Part shown: positions 30,175-43,351 of the stretch, in pieces
How the letters are laid out: every line of letters starts with the position of its first letter
Position numbering within the stretch: position 1 is the stretch's first letter
From: Aradus depressus
Taxonomy: Eukaryota > Arthropoda > Insecta > Hemiptera > Aradidae
Reading direction: 5' to 3'
Length of the DNA stretch: 64,000 nt
Assembly: GCA_963662175.1 (NCBI GenBank)
Contig: OY759216.1
Location: 43,293,087 to 43,357,086, forward strand
Translations under genes and position numbers: made by a program
Notes under the pieces: generated by a model
Databases searched by the model: none
The model's input: the letters and a program-made list of their open reading frames with translations, nothing else
What the model was told of the DNA's origin: nothing

Positions 30175-31918
30175 TATTAAATCTATAAGCCGTTAAAAAG
30201 CGAGAAATTTCAAGAATGGAGTCTACCGAGCTCAGGATCGCCACTTAGAAATCTAGTTGAGGCACTTAGGTCAGATGTTTCAATCGGGAAGTTAAAAAAC
30301 ACTTTGAGCACGTCGTCCTTCGGATGGGACTTTAAGCGATGATCCAGGGCTATTTCGAATGTGAGGTACTCGATAATGAGACGTATGTTATGTAAATAAA
30401 CCTGGGTAGGTCAATTTCTACTTAGGTTGAAAGCCTTGAGCACGTCGTCCTTCGGATGGGACTTTCCGGATAAATCTGAATCTGTCGTATCAGTTTTAAC
30501 AATTATTAAGCCTATAAACCGTTAAATAGCGCAAATTTTTTGAAAAACATTTTTATTTTGATTTTTGTGTAGGATTCAGATAATCCGGTCGTTCTCTATC
30601 AGTTTTAACAAATATTTAATCTATAAACCGTTAAAAAGCGAGAAATTTGAAGAATGGAGTCTACCGAGCTCAAGATCGCCACTTAGAAATCTAGCTGAGG
30701 CACTTAGGTCAGATGTTTTAATTGGGAAGTGAAAAATAACTATGAGCACGTCGTCCTTCGGATGGGACTTTAAGCGATGTTCCAGGACTTTTTCGAATGT
30801 GAGGTACTCGATAATGAGACGTATGTTATGTAAATAAACCTGGGTAGGTGAAATTTCACTTAGGTTGAAAATAGCCTTGAGCACGTCGTCCTTCGGATGG
30901 GACTTTCCGGATAAATCTGAATCTGTCGTATCAGTTTTAACAATTATTAAGCCTATAAACCGTTAAATAGCGCAAATTTTTTGAAAAACATTTTTATTTT
31001 GATTTTTGTGTAGGATTCAGATAATCCGGTCGTTCTCTATCAGTTTTAACAAATATTAAATCTATAAACCGTTAAAAAGCGAGAAATTTCAAGAATGGAG
31101 TCTACCGAGCTCAGGATCGCCACTTAGAAATCTAGTTGAGGCACTTAGATCAGATGTTTCAATCGGGAAGTTAAAAAACACTTTGAGCACGTCGTCCTTC
31201 GGATGGGACTTTAAGCGATGATCCAGGGCTTTTTCGAATGTGAGGTACTCGATAATGAGACGTATGTTATGTAAATAAACCTGGGTAGGTGAAATATCAC
31301 TTAGGTTGAAAATAGCCTTCAGCACGTCGTCCTTCGGATGGGACTTTCCGGTATAATCTGAATCTCTCGTATCAGTTTTAACAATTATTAAGCCTATAAA
31401 CCGTTAAATAGCGCAAATTTTTTGAAAAACATTTTTATTTTGATTTTTGTGTAGGATTCAGATAATCCGGTCGTTCTCTATCAGTTTTAACAAATATTAA
31501 ATCTATAAACCGTTAAAAAGCGAGAAATTTGAAGAATGGAGTCTACCGAGCTCAGGATCGCCACTTAGAAATCTAGCTGAGGCACTTAGGTCAGATGTTT
31601 CAATCGGGAAGTTAAAAAACACTTTGAGCGCGTCGTCCTTCGGATGGGACTTTAAGCGATGATCCAGGGCTTTTTCGAATGTGAGGTACTCGATAATGAG
31701 ACGTATGTTATGTAAATAAACCTGGTTAGGTGAAATTTTCCTTAGGTTGAAAATAGCCTTGAGCACGTCGTCCGTCGGATTCTGTCGTATCAGTTTTAAC
31801 AATTATTAAGCCTATAAACCGTTAAATAGCGTGAATTTTTTGAAAAACATTTTTATTTTGATTTTTGTGTAGGATTCAGATAATCCGGTCGTTCTCTATC
31901 AGTTTTAACAAATATTAA
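30175..31918. repeat. ~440-bp tandem array containing a SINE segment, part 1
   Basis: Units start with ATCTATAAACCGTTAAAAAG at about 30,181, 30,612, 31,060 and 31,501. Each contains GAGCACGTCGTCCTTCGGAT, GGGACTTTAAGCGATGATCC and GAGGTACTCGATAATGAGAC, clearly related to the SINE body (CCTTCGGATGGGACGTTAAG, GTCAGGTACTCGTTAAAGAC). A SINE piece was therefore captured and amplified. Minus-strand open frames of 78-99 residues in each unit are repeat artefacts. Confidence 0.9.
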
Positions 31919-33062
31919 ATCTATAGCAGTTATACCCGGCGTTGCCCGGGGAACTTTGATTTTTCTCCCAATATCTTCTATAACGCTATTCAGTTCCTCG
32001 ACAGTACATTCATGATGTTATAATTTTCAATTATTCATACGGAATAAGGCTTATAGTCCTTCAGCTGTTGTAACGCTAGTAAGTTTTTAGGACCCCTGGG
32101 CACCACAGCTAGTATGCGCCTTTGAACGGCGGAAGCCACACCTAGTGAATACTTAGCATCGCTGGACGTCCTAGTCAGTGCGTACTTAAGAACGTTTGTG
32201 ACCACAGCTAGTATGTGGCTTGCAACGCTGAGCACCACAGCTAGTACGTAGTTGAGAATGCTGGGCATCATAGCTAGTATGTGCCTTGCGACGGCGGACC
32301 CAACAGCTAGTACGTAGTTAGGAACGCTGGTCACCACGGCTAGTATGTGCCTCGCAACAGCGGACCCCACAGCTAGTACGAAGTTAGGAACGCTGGGCAT
32401 CACAGCTATTAAGTGCCTTGCAACACCGGACCCCACAGCTAGTATGTAGTTAAATACGCTGGGCATTACAGTTAGTAAGTGCTTTGCAACAGCGAACTTC
32501 ACAGCTAGTACCTAGTTAGGAACGCTGGGCACTACAGCTAGTAAATGCCTTGCAACAACGGACCCCACAGCTAGTACGATATTAGGAACCCTGGGCATCA
32601 CAGCTAGAATGCTTGTGCAACGACGGACCCCACAGCTAGTACGTTTTTAGGAACGCTGGGCCTTACAGGTAGTAGGTGCCTTGCAACTGCGAACCCCACA
32701 GATAGTATGTAGTTAGAACCACAGGGCATCACAGCTAGTATGAGTTTTGCAACGGCGGACCCCACAGCTAGTACCTACGAGTGAAATACGCTGGGCCACA
32801 CTGCTAGCGCCTTGCAACAGCAGACCCCACAGCTAGTACGTAATTAGAAACGCTGGGCATTACAGCTAGTAAATGTCTTATAGGTGCCTTGCAACAGCGA
32901 ACCCCACAGCCAGTACATAGTTAGGAACGCTGGGGCTGAGCACTACAGCTAGTAAGTACCTTGCAACAGCGGACCCCACAGCTAGTACGATATTAGGAAC
33001 GCTGGACATCACAGCTAGTAAATGTCATGCAACAGTGAACCCCACAGCGAATACATAGTTAC
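31919..33062. repeat. Second block head plus 66-bp array
   Basis: The head CTATAGCAGTTATACCCGGC starts a second copy of the block, with 150 bp of unique head similar to 23,239-23,390. 66-bp units then run to about 33,060. Order and junction (TAGTTACTACTACATGTG) match the first block. Confidence 0.9.
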
Positions 33063-34100
33063 TACTACTACATGTGAAATTCATGACAATCCGATTCATG
33101 ACAATACGATCAACCGTTAATGAGCTAGCTCTATATTCATACTTAGTCCCCCCCCCCCCCTCAACCCCGCCACCCGTTCAAAACTTCGGGACGCCACACT
33201 CCTTATTTTTCTATTTGGCCTTCAGGAATAATATATGCGAAATTTCGTGACAATACGACCAACCGTTAATGAGCTAACTCTATATGTATATTTAGCCCCT
33301 CCAACAACCCTCCTTCCTGTTCAAAATTTTGGGCCGTCACACACCTAATATTTCTATTTGACCTTTAGGAATACTACATGTGAAATTTCATGACAATTCG
33401 ACCATTACTTAATGAGTTAGCACTATTTATATACGTAGGCCCCCCTTACAACCCCCCCTCCCGATCAAAACTTTGGAACGCCACACACCTGTTTTTTCTA
33501 TTTGGCCTTCAGGAATACTCCATGTGAAATTTCGTGACAATCCGACCAACCGTTAAAGAGTTAGCTCTATTTTTTATACTTAGGCCCCCCCATAACCCCC
33601 CCTCCCGTTCAAAACTTTGGGACGCCACACACCTTTTTTTCCTATTTGGCTTTTAAAAATACTACATGTGAAATTTCATGACGATTCGCCCATTAGTTAA
33701 TGAGTTAGCTCTATATTTATACTTAGGCCCCCCAACTACCCCCCCCCTCCCGTAAAAAATTTTGAGCCGTCACACCGCCTATTTTTCTATTTGGTCTTCA
33801 GGAATACTCCATGTGAAATTTCGTGACAATCCGACCAACTGTTAAAGAGTTAGCTCTATATTTATACCTAGGCCCCCCCACAACCCCCCCTCCCGTTCAA
33901 AACTTTGGGACGCCACACACCTTTTTTTCTTGTTTGGCTTTTAAAAAGACTACGTGTGAAATTTCATGACAATTCGACCATTAGTTAATGAGTTAGCTCT
34001 ATATTTATACTTAGGCCCCCCCACAACCCCCCCTCCCGTTCAAAACTTTGGGACGATGCTGGAACAAACATACAAACAAACAAACAAACCCCGTTTCAGC
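33063..34100. repeat. 143-bp array, part 2, with block tail
   Basis: Same unit as 28,845-29,880, about seven copies. It ends directly in GGGACGATGCTGGAACAAAC, a short AAAC run and CCCCGTTTCAGC.TTTATTAATATAGAT, skipping the CCGTCCAGCGG segment of the first tail. Confidence 0.9.
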
Positions 34101-34289
34101 TTTATTAATATAGATTATATCACAATGTACACAAGTTTTAATTTGTGTTCATATCTATACATACATCTTTTTTTTTTTGGCATTTTTCTTCCATAGTGGA
34201 TCGGTGTCACCATATTTAAAGTCAGTCTGAACGTTGTGCTGACGTTGGCATAATCCGAAACCAGCACACTCTATGGCTCTGTCAGTTAA

Positions 34290-35735
34290 CAAATATTAAA
34301 TCTATAAACCGTTAAAAAGCAAGAAATTTGAAGAATGGAGTCTACCGAGCTCAGGATCGCCACTTAGAAATCTAGCTGAGGCACTTAGGTCAGATGTTTT
34401 AATCGGGAAGTTAAAAATAACTTTGAGCACTTCGTCCTTCAAATGGGACTTTAAGCGATGTTCCAGGACTTTTTCGAATGTGAGGTACTCGATAATGAGA
34501 CGTATGTTATGTAAATAAACCTGGGTAGGTGAAATTTCACTTAACTGATACGACAGAATCAGATATATCCGAAAAGTCCCATCCGACGGACGACGTGCTC
34601 AAGGCTATTTTCAACCTAAGTGAAATTTCACCTAACCAGGTTTATTTACATAAAATACGTCTCATTATCGAGTACCTCACATTCGAAAAAGCCCTGGATC
34701 ATCGCTTAAAGTCCCATCCGAAGGACGACGTGCTCAAAGTGTTTTCAAAGAATTTCTTGAAAATAGCCTTGAGCACGTCGTCCTTCGGATGGGACTTTCC
34801 GGATAAATCTGAATCTGTCGTTTCAGTTTTAACAATTATTAAGCCTATAAACCGTTAAATAGCGCAAATTTTTTGAAAAACATTTTTATTTTGATTTTTG
34901 TGTAGGATTCAGATAATCCGGTCGTTCTCTATCAGTTTTAACAAATATTAAATCTATAAACCGTTAAAAAGCGAGAAATTTCAAGAATGGAGTCTACCGA
35001 GCTCAGGATCGCCACTTAGAAATCTAGTTGAGGCACTTAGATCAGATGTTTTAATCGGGAAGTTAAAAATAACTTTGAGCACTTCGTCCTTCGGATGGGA
35101 CTTTAAGCGATGTTCCAGGACTTTTTCGAATGTGAGGTACTCGATAATGAGACGTATGTTATGTAAATAAACCTGGGTAGGTGAAATTTCACTTAGGTTG
35201 AAAATAGCCTTGAGCACGTCGTCCTTCGGATGGGACTTTCCGGATAAATCTGAATCTGTCGTATCAGTTTTAACAATTATTAAGCCTATAAACCGTTAAA
35301 TAGCGCAAATTTTTTGAAAAACATTTTTATTTTGATTTTTGTGTAGGATTCAGATAATCCGGTCGTTCTCTATCAGTTTTAACAAATATTAAATCTATAA
35401 ACCGTTAAAAAGCGAGAAATTTCAAGAATGGAGTCTACCGAGCTCAGGATCGCCACTTAGAAATCTAGTTGAGGCACTTAGGTCAGATGTTTCAATCAGG
35501 AAGTTAAAAAACACTTTGAGCACGTCGTCCTTCGTATGGGACTTTAAGCGATGATCCAGGGCTTTTTCGAATGTGAGGTACTCGATAATGAGACGTATTT
35601 TATGTAAATAAACCTGGTTAGGTGAAATTTCACTTAGGTTGAAAATAGCCTTGAGCACGTCGTCCGTCGGATGGGACTTTTCGGATATATCTGATTCTGT
35701 CGTATCAGTTTTAACAATTATTAAGCCTATAAACC
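34290..35735. repeat. 440-bp array, part 2, with an inverted unit
   Basis: Three forward units start near 34,303, 34,950 and 35,393. Between them, 34,544-34,745 is an inverted piece of the same unit (reads CATCCGAAGGACGACGTGCT, AAGTGAAATTTCACCTAACC), creating a head-to-head junction. A jump from the 440-bp array straight into the 143-bp unit occurs at about 35,735 (CCTATAAACCTATTTGGCTT). This junction is repeated in every later higher-order unit. Confidence 0.88.
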
Positions 35736-38700
35736 TATTTGGCTTTTAAAAATACTACATGTGAAATTTCATGACGATTCGCCCATTAGTTAATGAGTTA
35801 GCTCTATATTTATACTTAGGCCCCCCCACTACCCCCCTCCCGTAAAAAATTTTGAGCCGTCACACCGCCTATTTTTTTATTTGGTCTTCAGGAATACTAC
35901 ATGTGTAACTTCGTGACAATCCGACCAACTGTTAAAGAGTTAGCTCTATATTTATACTTAGGCCCCCCCACAACCCCCCCTCCCGTTCAAAACTTTGGGA
36001 CGCCACACACCTTTTTTTCTTGTTTGGCTTTTAAAAAGACTACGTGTGAAATTTCATGACAATTCGACCATTAGGTAATGAGTTAGCTCTATATTTATAC
36101 TTAGGCCCCCCCACAACCCCCCCTCCCGTTCAAAACTTTGGGACGATGCTGGAACAAACATACAAACAAACAAACCCCGTTTCAGCTTTATTAATATAGA
36201 TTATATCACAATGTACACAAGTTTTAATTTGTGTTCATATCGATACATACATCTTTTTTTTTTTGGCATTTTTCTTCCATAGTGGATCGGTGTCACCATA
36301 TTTAAAGTCAGTCTGAACGTTGTGCTGACGTTGGCATAATCCGAAACCAGCACACTCTATGGCTCTGTCAGTTAACAAATATTAAATCTATAAAGCGTTA
36401 AAAAGCAAGAAATTTGAAGAATGGAGTCTACCGAGCTCAGGATCGCCACTTAGAAATCTAGCTGAGGCACTTAGGTCAGATGTTTTAATCGGGAAGTTAA
36501 AAATAACTTTGAGCACTTCGTCCTTCGGATGGGACTTTAAGCGATGTTCCAGGACTTTTTCGAATGTGAGGTACTCGATAATGAGAGGTATGTTATGTAA
36601 ATAAACCTGGGTAGGTGAAATTTCACTTAGGTTGAAAATAGCCTTGAGCACGTCGTCCTTCGGATGGGACTTTCCGGATAAATCTGAATCTGTCGTATCA
36701 GTTTGAACAATTATTAAGCCTATAAACCGTTAAATAGCGCAAATTTTTTGGAAAACATTTTTATTTTGATTTTTGTGTAGGATTCAGATAATCCGGTCGT
36801 TCTCTATCAGTTTTAACAAATATTAAATCTATAAACCGTTAAAAAGCGAGAAATTTCAAGAATGGAGTCTACCGAGCTCAGGATCGCCACTTAGAAATCT
36901 AGTTGAGGCACTTAGGTCAGATGTTTCAATCGGGAAGTTAAAAAACACTTTGAGCACGTCGTCCTTCGGATGGGACTTTAAGCGATGATCCAGGGCTTTT
37001 TCGAATGTGAGGTACTCGATAATGAGACGTATGTTATGTAAATAAACCTGGTTAGGTGAAATTTCACTTAGGTTGAAAATAGCCTTGAGCACGTCGTCCG
37101 TCGGATGGGACTTTTCGGATATATCTGATTCTGTCATATCAGTTTCAACAATTATTAAGCCTATAAACCTATTTGGCTTTTAAAAATACTACATGTGAAA
37201 TTTCATGACGATTCGCCCATTAGTTAATGAGTTAGCTCTATATTTATACTTAGGCCCCCCCACTACCCCCCCTCCCGTAAAAAATTTTGAGCCGTCAACC
37301 GCCTATTTTTTTATTTGGTCTTCAGGAATACTACATGTGTAACTTCGTGACAATGCGACCAACTGTTAAAGAGTTAGCTCTATATTTATACTTAGGCCCC
37401 CCCACAACCCCCCCTCCCGTTCAAAACTTTGGGACGCCACACACCTTTTTTTCTTGTTTGGCTTTTAAAAAGACTACGTGTGAAATTTCATGACAATTCG
37501 ACCATTAGTTAATGAGTTAGCTCTATATTTATACTTAGGCCCCCCCACAACCCCCCCTCCCGTTCAAAACTTTGGGACGATGCTGGAACAAACATACAAA
37601 CAAACCCCGTTTCAGCTTTATTAATATTGATTATATCACAATGTACACAAGATTTAATTTGTGTTCATATCTATACATACATCTTTTTTTTTTTGGCATT
37701 TTTCTTCCATAGTGGATCGGTGTCACCATATTTAAAGTCAGTCTGAACGTTGTGCTGACGTTGGCATAATCCGAAACCAGCACACTCTATGGCTCTGTCA
37801 GTTAACAAATATTAAATCTATAAACCGTTAAAAAGCAAGAAATTTGAAGAATGGAGTCTACCGAGCTCAGGATCGCCACTTAGAAATCTAGCTGAGGCAC
37901 TTAGGTCAGATGTTTTAATCGGGAAGTTAAAAATAACTTTGAGCACTTCGTCCTTCGGATGGGACTTTATGCGATGTTCCAGGACTTTTTCGAATGTGAG
38001 GTACTCGATAATGAGACGTATGTTATGTAAATAAACCTGGGTAGGTGAAATTTCACTTAGGTTGAAAATAGCCTTGAGCACGTCGTCCTTCGGATGGGAC
38101 TTTCCGGATAAATCTGAATCTGTCGTATCAGTTTTAACAATTATTAAGCCTATAAACCGTTAAATAGCGCAAATTTTTTGGAAAACCTTTTTATATATGA
38201 TTTTTGTGTAGGATTCAGATAATCCGGTCGTTCTCTATCAGTTTTAACAAATATTAAATCTATAAACCGTTAAAAAGCGAGAAATTTCAAGAATGGAGTC
38301 TACCGAGCTCAGGATCGCCACTTAGAAATCTAGTTGAGGCACTTAGGTCAGATGTTTCAATCGGGAAGTTAAAAAACACTTTGAGCACGTCGTCCTTCGG
38401 ATGGGACTTTAAGCGATGATCCAGGGCTTTTTCGAATGTGAGGTACTCGATAATGAGACGTATGTTATGTAAATAAACCTGGTTAGGTGAAATTTCACTT
38501 AGGTTGAAAATAGCCTTGAGCACGTCGTCCGTCGGATGGGACTTTTCGGATATATCTGATTCTGTCGTATCAGTTTCAACAATTATTAAGCCTATAAACC
38601 TATTTGGCTTTTAAAAATACTACATGTGAAATTTCATGACGATTCGCCCATTAGTTAATGAGTTAGCTCTATATTTATACTTAGGCCCCCCCACTACCCC

Positions 38701-41700
38701 CCCTCCCGTAAAAAATTTTGAGCCGTCACACCGCCTATTTTTTTATTTGGTCTTCAGGAATACTACATGTGTAACTTCGTGACAATGCGACCAACTGTTA
38801 AAGAGTTAGCTCTATATTTATACTTAGGCCCCCCCACAACCCCCCCTCCCGTTCAAAACTTTGGGACGCCACACACCTTTTTTTCTTGTTTGGCTTTTAA
38901 AAAGACTACGTGTGAAATTTCATGACAATTCGACCATTAGTTAATGAGTTAGCTCTATATTTATACTTAGGCCCCCCCACAACCCCCCCTCCCGTTCAAA
39001 ACTTTGGGACGATGCTGGAACAAACATACAAACAAACCCCGTTTCAGCTTTATTAATATTGATTATATCACAATGTACACAAGTTTTAATTTGTGTTCAT
39101 ATCTATACATACATCTTTTTTTTTTGGCATTTTTCTTCCATAGTGGATCGGTGTCACCATATTTAAAGTCAGTCTGAACGTTGTGCTGACGTTGGCATAA
39201 TCCGAAACCAGCACACTCTATGGCTCTGTCAGTTAACAAATATTAAATCTATAAACCGTTAAAAAGCAAGAAATTTGAAGAATGGAGTCTACCGAGCTCA
39301 GGATCGCCACTTAGAAATCTAGCTGAGGCACTTAGGTCAGATGTTTTAATCGGGAAGTTAAAAATAACTTTGAGCACTTCTTCCTTCGGATGGGACTTTA
39401 AGCGATGTTCCAGGACTTTTTCGAATGTGAGGTACTCGATAATGAGACGTATGTTATGTAAATAAACCTGGGTAGGTGAAATTTCACTTAGGTTGAAAAT
39501 AGCCTTGAGCACGTCGTCCTTCGGATGGGACTTTCCGGATAAATCTGAATCTGTCGTATCAGTTTTAACAATTATTAAGCCTGTAAACCGTTAAATAGCG
39601 CAAATTTTTTGGAAAACCTTTTTATATATGATTTTTGTGTAGGATTCAGATAATCCGGTCGTTCTCTATCAGTTTTAACAAATATTAAATCTATAAACCG
39701 TTAAAAAGCGAGAAATTTCAAGAATGGAGTCTACTGAGCTCAGGATCGCCACTTAGAAATCTAGTTGAGGCACTTAGGTCAGATGTTTCAATCGGGAAGT
39801 TAAAAAACACTTTGAGCACGTCGTCCTTCGGATGGGACTTTAAGCGATGATCCAGGGCTTTTTCGAATGTGAGGTACTCGATAATGAGACGTATGTTATG
39901 TAAATAAACCTGGTTAGGTGAAATTTCACTTAGGTTGAAAATAGCCTTGAGCACGTCGTCCGTCGGATGGGACTTTTCGGATATATCTGATTCTGTCGTA
40001 TCAGTTTCAACAATTATTAAGCCTATAAACCTATTTGGCTTTTAAAAATACTACATGTGAAATTTCATGACGATTCGCCCATTAGTTAATGAGTTAGCTC
40101 AATATTTATACTTAGGCCCCCCCACTACCCCCCCTCCCGTAAAAAATTTTGAGCCGTCACACCGCCTATTTTTTTATTTGGTCTTCAGGAATACTACATG
40201 TGTAACTTCGTGACAATGCGACCAACTGTTAAAGAGTTAGCTCTATATTTATACTTAGGCCCCCCCACAACCCCCCCTCCCGTTCAAAACTTTGGGACGC
40301 CACACACCTTTTTTTCTTGTTTGGCTTTTAAAAAGACTACGTGTGAAATTTCATGACAATTCGACCATTAGTTAATGAGTTAGCTCTATATTTATACTTA
40401 GGCCCCCCCACAACCCCCCCTCCCGTTCAAAACTTTGGGACGATGCTGGAACAAACATACAAACAAACCCCGTTTCAGCTTTATTAATATTGATTATATC
40501 ACAATGTACACAAGTTTTAATTTGTGTTCATATCTATACATACATCTTTTTTTTTTTGGCATTTTTCTTCCATAGTGGATCGGTGTCACCATATTTAAAG
40601 TCAGTCTGAACGTTGTGCTGACGTTGGCATAATCCGAAACCAGCACACTCTATGGCTCTGTCAGTTAACAAATATTAAATCTATAAACCGTTAAAAAGCA
40701 AGAAATTTGAAGAATGGAGTCTACCGAGCTCAGGATCGCCACTTAGAAATCTAGCTGAGGCACTTAGGTCAGATGTTTTAATCGGGAAGTTAAAAATAAC
40801 TTTGAGCACTTCGTCCTTCGGATGGGACTTTAAGCGATGTTCCAGGACTTTTTCGAATGTGAGGTACTCGATAATGAGACGTATGTTATGTAAATAAACC
40901 TGGGTAGGTGAAATTTCACTTAGGTTGAAAATAGCCTTGAGCACGTCGTCCTTCGGATGGGACTTTCCGGATAAATCTGAATCTGTCGTATCAGTTTTAA
41001 CAATTATTAAGCCTATAAACCGTTAAATAGCGCAAATTTTTTGGAAAACCTTTTTATATATGATTTTTGTGTAGGATTCAGATAATCCGGTCGTTCTCTA
41101 TCAGTTTTAACAAATATTAAATCTATAAACCGTTAAAAAGCGAGAAATTTCAAGAATGGAGTCTACCGAGCTCAGGATCGCCACTTAGAAATCTAGTTGA
41201 GGCACTTAGGTCAGATGTTTCAATCGGGAAGTTAAAAAACACTTTGAGCACGTCGTCCTTCGGATGGGACTTTAAGCGATGATCCAGGGCTTTTTCGAAT
41301 GTGAGGTACTCGATAATGAGACGTATGTTATGTAAATAAACCTGGTTAGGTGAAATTTCACTTAGGTTGAAAATAGCCTTGAGCACGTCGTCCGTCGGAT
41401 GGGACTTTTCGGATATATCTGATTCTGTCGTATCAGTTTCAACAATTATTAAGCCTATAAACCTATTTGGCTTTTAAAAATACTACATGTGAAATTTCAT
41501 GACGATTCGCCCATTAGTTAATGAGTTAGCTCTATATTTATACTTAGGCCCCCCCACTACCCCCCCTCCCGTAAAAAATTTTGAGCCGTCACACCGCCTA
41601 TTTTTTTATTTGGTCTTCAGGAATACTACATGTGTAACTTCGTGACAATGCGACCAACTGTTAAAGAGTTAGCTCTATATTTATACTTAGGCCCCCCCAC

Positions 41701-41990
41701 AACCCCCCCTCCCGTTCAAAACTTTGGGACGCCACACACCTTTTTTTCTTGTTCGGCTTTTAAAAAGACTACGTGTGAAATTTCATGACAATTCGCCCAT
41801 TAGTTAATAAGTTAGCACTATTTATATACTTAGGCCCCCCTTACAACCCCCCCTCCCGATCAAATTTTTGGGACGCCACATAGCCTATTATTCAATTGGG
41901 CTCAAAAGAATGCTACATGGGCAGTTTCATAAAAATCCGTCCAGCGGTTTGGGCGTGATGCTGGAACAAACATACAAACAAACAAACAAA
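35736..41990. repeat. ~1,431-bp higher-order tandem repeat
   Basis: Each unit is [about three 143-bp repeats][AAAC run and TTTCAGCTTTATTAATAT tail][150-bp spacer][two 440-bp repeats]. Tail landmarks lie at about 36,180, 37,612, 39,043 and 40,475, 1,431-1,432 bp apart, and units are almost identical. A shared deletion variant (AACCTTTTTATATATG replacing AACATTTTTATTTTG) marks the last three units. The final unit ends in the longer tail type (CCGTCCAGCGGTTTGG) found at 29,881. Confidence 0.93.
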
Positions 41991-42017
41991 CCCCGTTTCA
42001 GCTTTATTAATATAGAT

Positions 42018-42385
42018 TTATGTTGAGTCCATCTTCTCAACAGGGTCTTCCCTTCTATTTGTTTGAATTTAAATATAACATTTCATGGTGAAGCATTCAT
42101 TCTTCGGCAGTTATTGGGATTTTTGAGTTGAGACTCCCTCTGATCCCCCTCTCCTTCGGCTGATTCCGCTGAAAATCAATAGGTGTCGTCCTATTCTATC
42201 GACATTTTTTTTTTTTTCAATTTTGGAATCACGAAGTTGAAAAACATAAAATTCCGTTGAAAACTCCTCATCAAATGTTTGACCGATTACATAACTTCTC
42301 CTATACTTCAGAATTTTCTTGGAACTGGCCGATGTAATGGAAAGCTCACTAGAAGTTTTTCTGCACTTAGTATACGTGGGGAGGT
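42018..42385 (+). repeat. Family R copy, right half
   Basis: Continues the family R sequence interrupted at 23,238: TTATGTTGAGTCC, CATTCTTCGGCAGTTATTGG, GAGTTGAGACTCCCTCTGAT, AAACATAAAATTCCGTTGAA and ATAACTTCTCCTATACTTCA. Confidence 0.75.
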
Positions 42386-42697
42386 AAACAGTTGAAATCT
42401 GGTCTAAAACCTAGAGAAATTATTTTGTCTCATTTAAGAGCCATTTTTTTTTTTTTTAATGACTTGTTTTTGTTTGCTTAAATAGTGTTAATAGATCCTG
42501 AAACTAGTAGTACATCCTGTTGGCGGGACAAAGACAGGTACAGGATGTCTGTGAAACGTAGGGCCAGCTCGTCTGGGTCCAGTGAAAGTCACTCAATCAT
42601 CTCACTAGCAACACACTGTTTTTACGGACAATTTCACTTTCATTTGAATGAGAGGAGCTTTTTATATTTTTTCTCCACATTTCCCCAGCAATACACA
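42386..42697. other. No recognisable feature
   Basis: Short frames only, no domain and no repeat recognised. Confidence 0.5.
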
Positions 42698-42975
42698 GTA
42701 AAGGGGAAGTTATGTAATCGATCAAAAAATCGATGCGGAGTTATTAACGAAATTTCATTTATTTTAGCCAAATCGGCCAATAGGAAGAGAGGATTAGAGG
42801 GGGGCTCAACTCAAAAAACGCAATAACTGCCAATGTAATGAATTTATCGAAACAAAATTTAGTATTACTATTGAACATTAGCTCAAAGGGTCGACTAGTT
42901 TTGGAGGGGGATCGAAAAATTATTTCATTAATTCTTTCTGGCGAAGTGCATTTCCGGTGATTCACCGACCATTTT
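42698..42975 (-). repeat. Compact family R copy, inverted
   Basis: A short complete copy with one body monomer. Right end (inverted) AAAGGGGAAGTTATGTAATC, body CAATAACTGCCAATGTAATG, left end CATTTCCGGTGATTCACCGA followed by a T run. It is useful for defining both termini at about 280 bp. Confidence 0.8.
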
Positions 42976-43351
42976 TTAAATTTTAATTGTCTGCTTGCTA
43001 CTCTACAGCAACGCACCACTAGTTCAGACTATCCTGGGAGATTAGCGAAGGCACATCTCAATCGACTGGACCAACTGTTGAATGTAAACTCCTACTCGAC
43101 TGCCATTGAAAAAGGCTTCATTCCGAATTCCAATTCAGGATGATTCGTGTACGAACCTTGATGGTGATATACGGTGATTGCTCACCTGACACTCCACATT
43201 GGTTTCTGTAGTTTATGACTAGGCAATAAACCTGGGAAGATTTAAGCACAGGATAGTTAAAAAGTGGATGTAAATCCAGTGAAGGTACAGATTGCAGGGT
43301 TAGTCGACGTGAGTAGTCTTGGAGGCTAAGGATCTGTGTGGTTAATTTTAC
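42976..43351. other. No recognisable feature
   Basis: Nothing recognised. A moderately GC-rich stretch with short frames on both strands. Confidence 0.5.

Larger units (their letters stand above)
23239..42017. mobile_element. 18.8-kb nested repeat block inserted in a family R copy
   Basis: It begins ACTAGCAGTAATACCCGGCG and ends in an (AAAC)n run, CCCCGTTTCAGC and TTTATTAATATAGAT. The head recurs at 31,921 (CTATAGCAGTTATACCCGG). The tail recurs at about 29,994, 34,100, 36,190, 37,620, 39,050 and 40,480. Inside are 66-bp, 143-bp and 440-bp tandem arrays and a 1,431-bp higher-order repeat. The two halves of one family R copy flank it, so the whole block behaves as one insertion that later expanded by tandem duplication. 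The CCCGGCGTTGCCCGGG head is widespread in arthropod repeats, but I do not know its class. Confidence 0.75.

Noticed and set aside
30621..41386. Many 78-93-residue frames beginning MLKAIFNLSEIS
   Set aside because: They are the translated 440-bp repeat that contains SINE sequence. A SINE body is non-coding, and the frames recur only because the DNA unit recurs.
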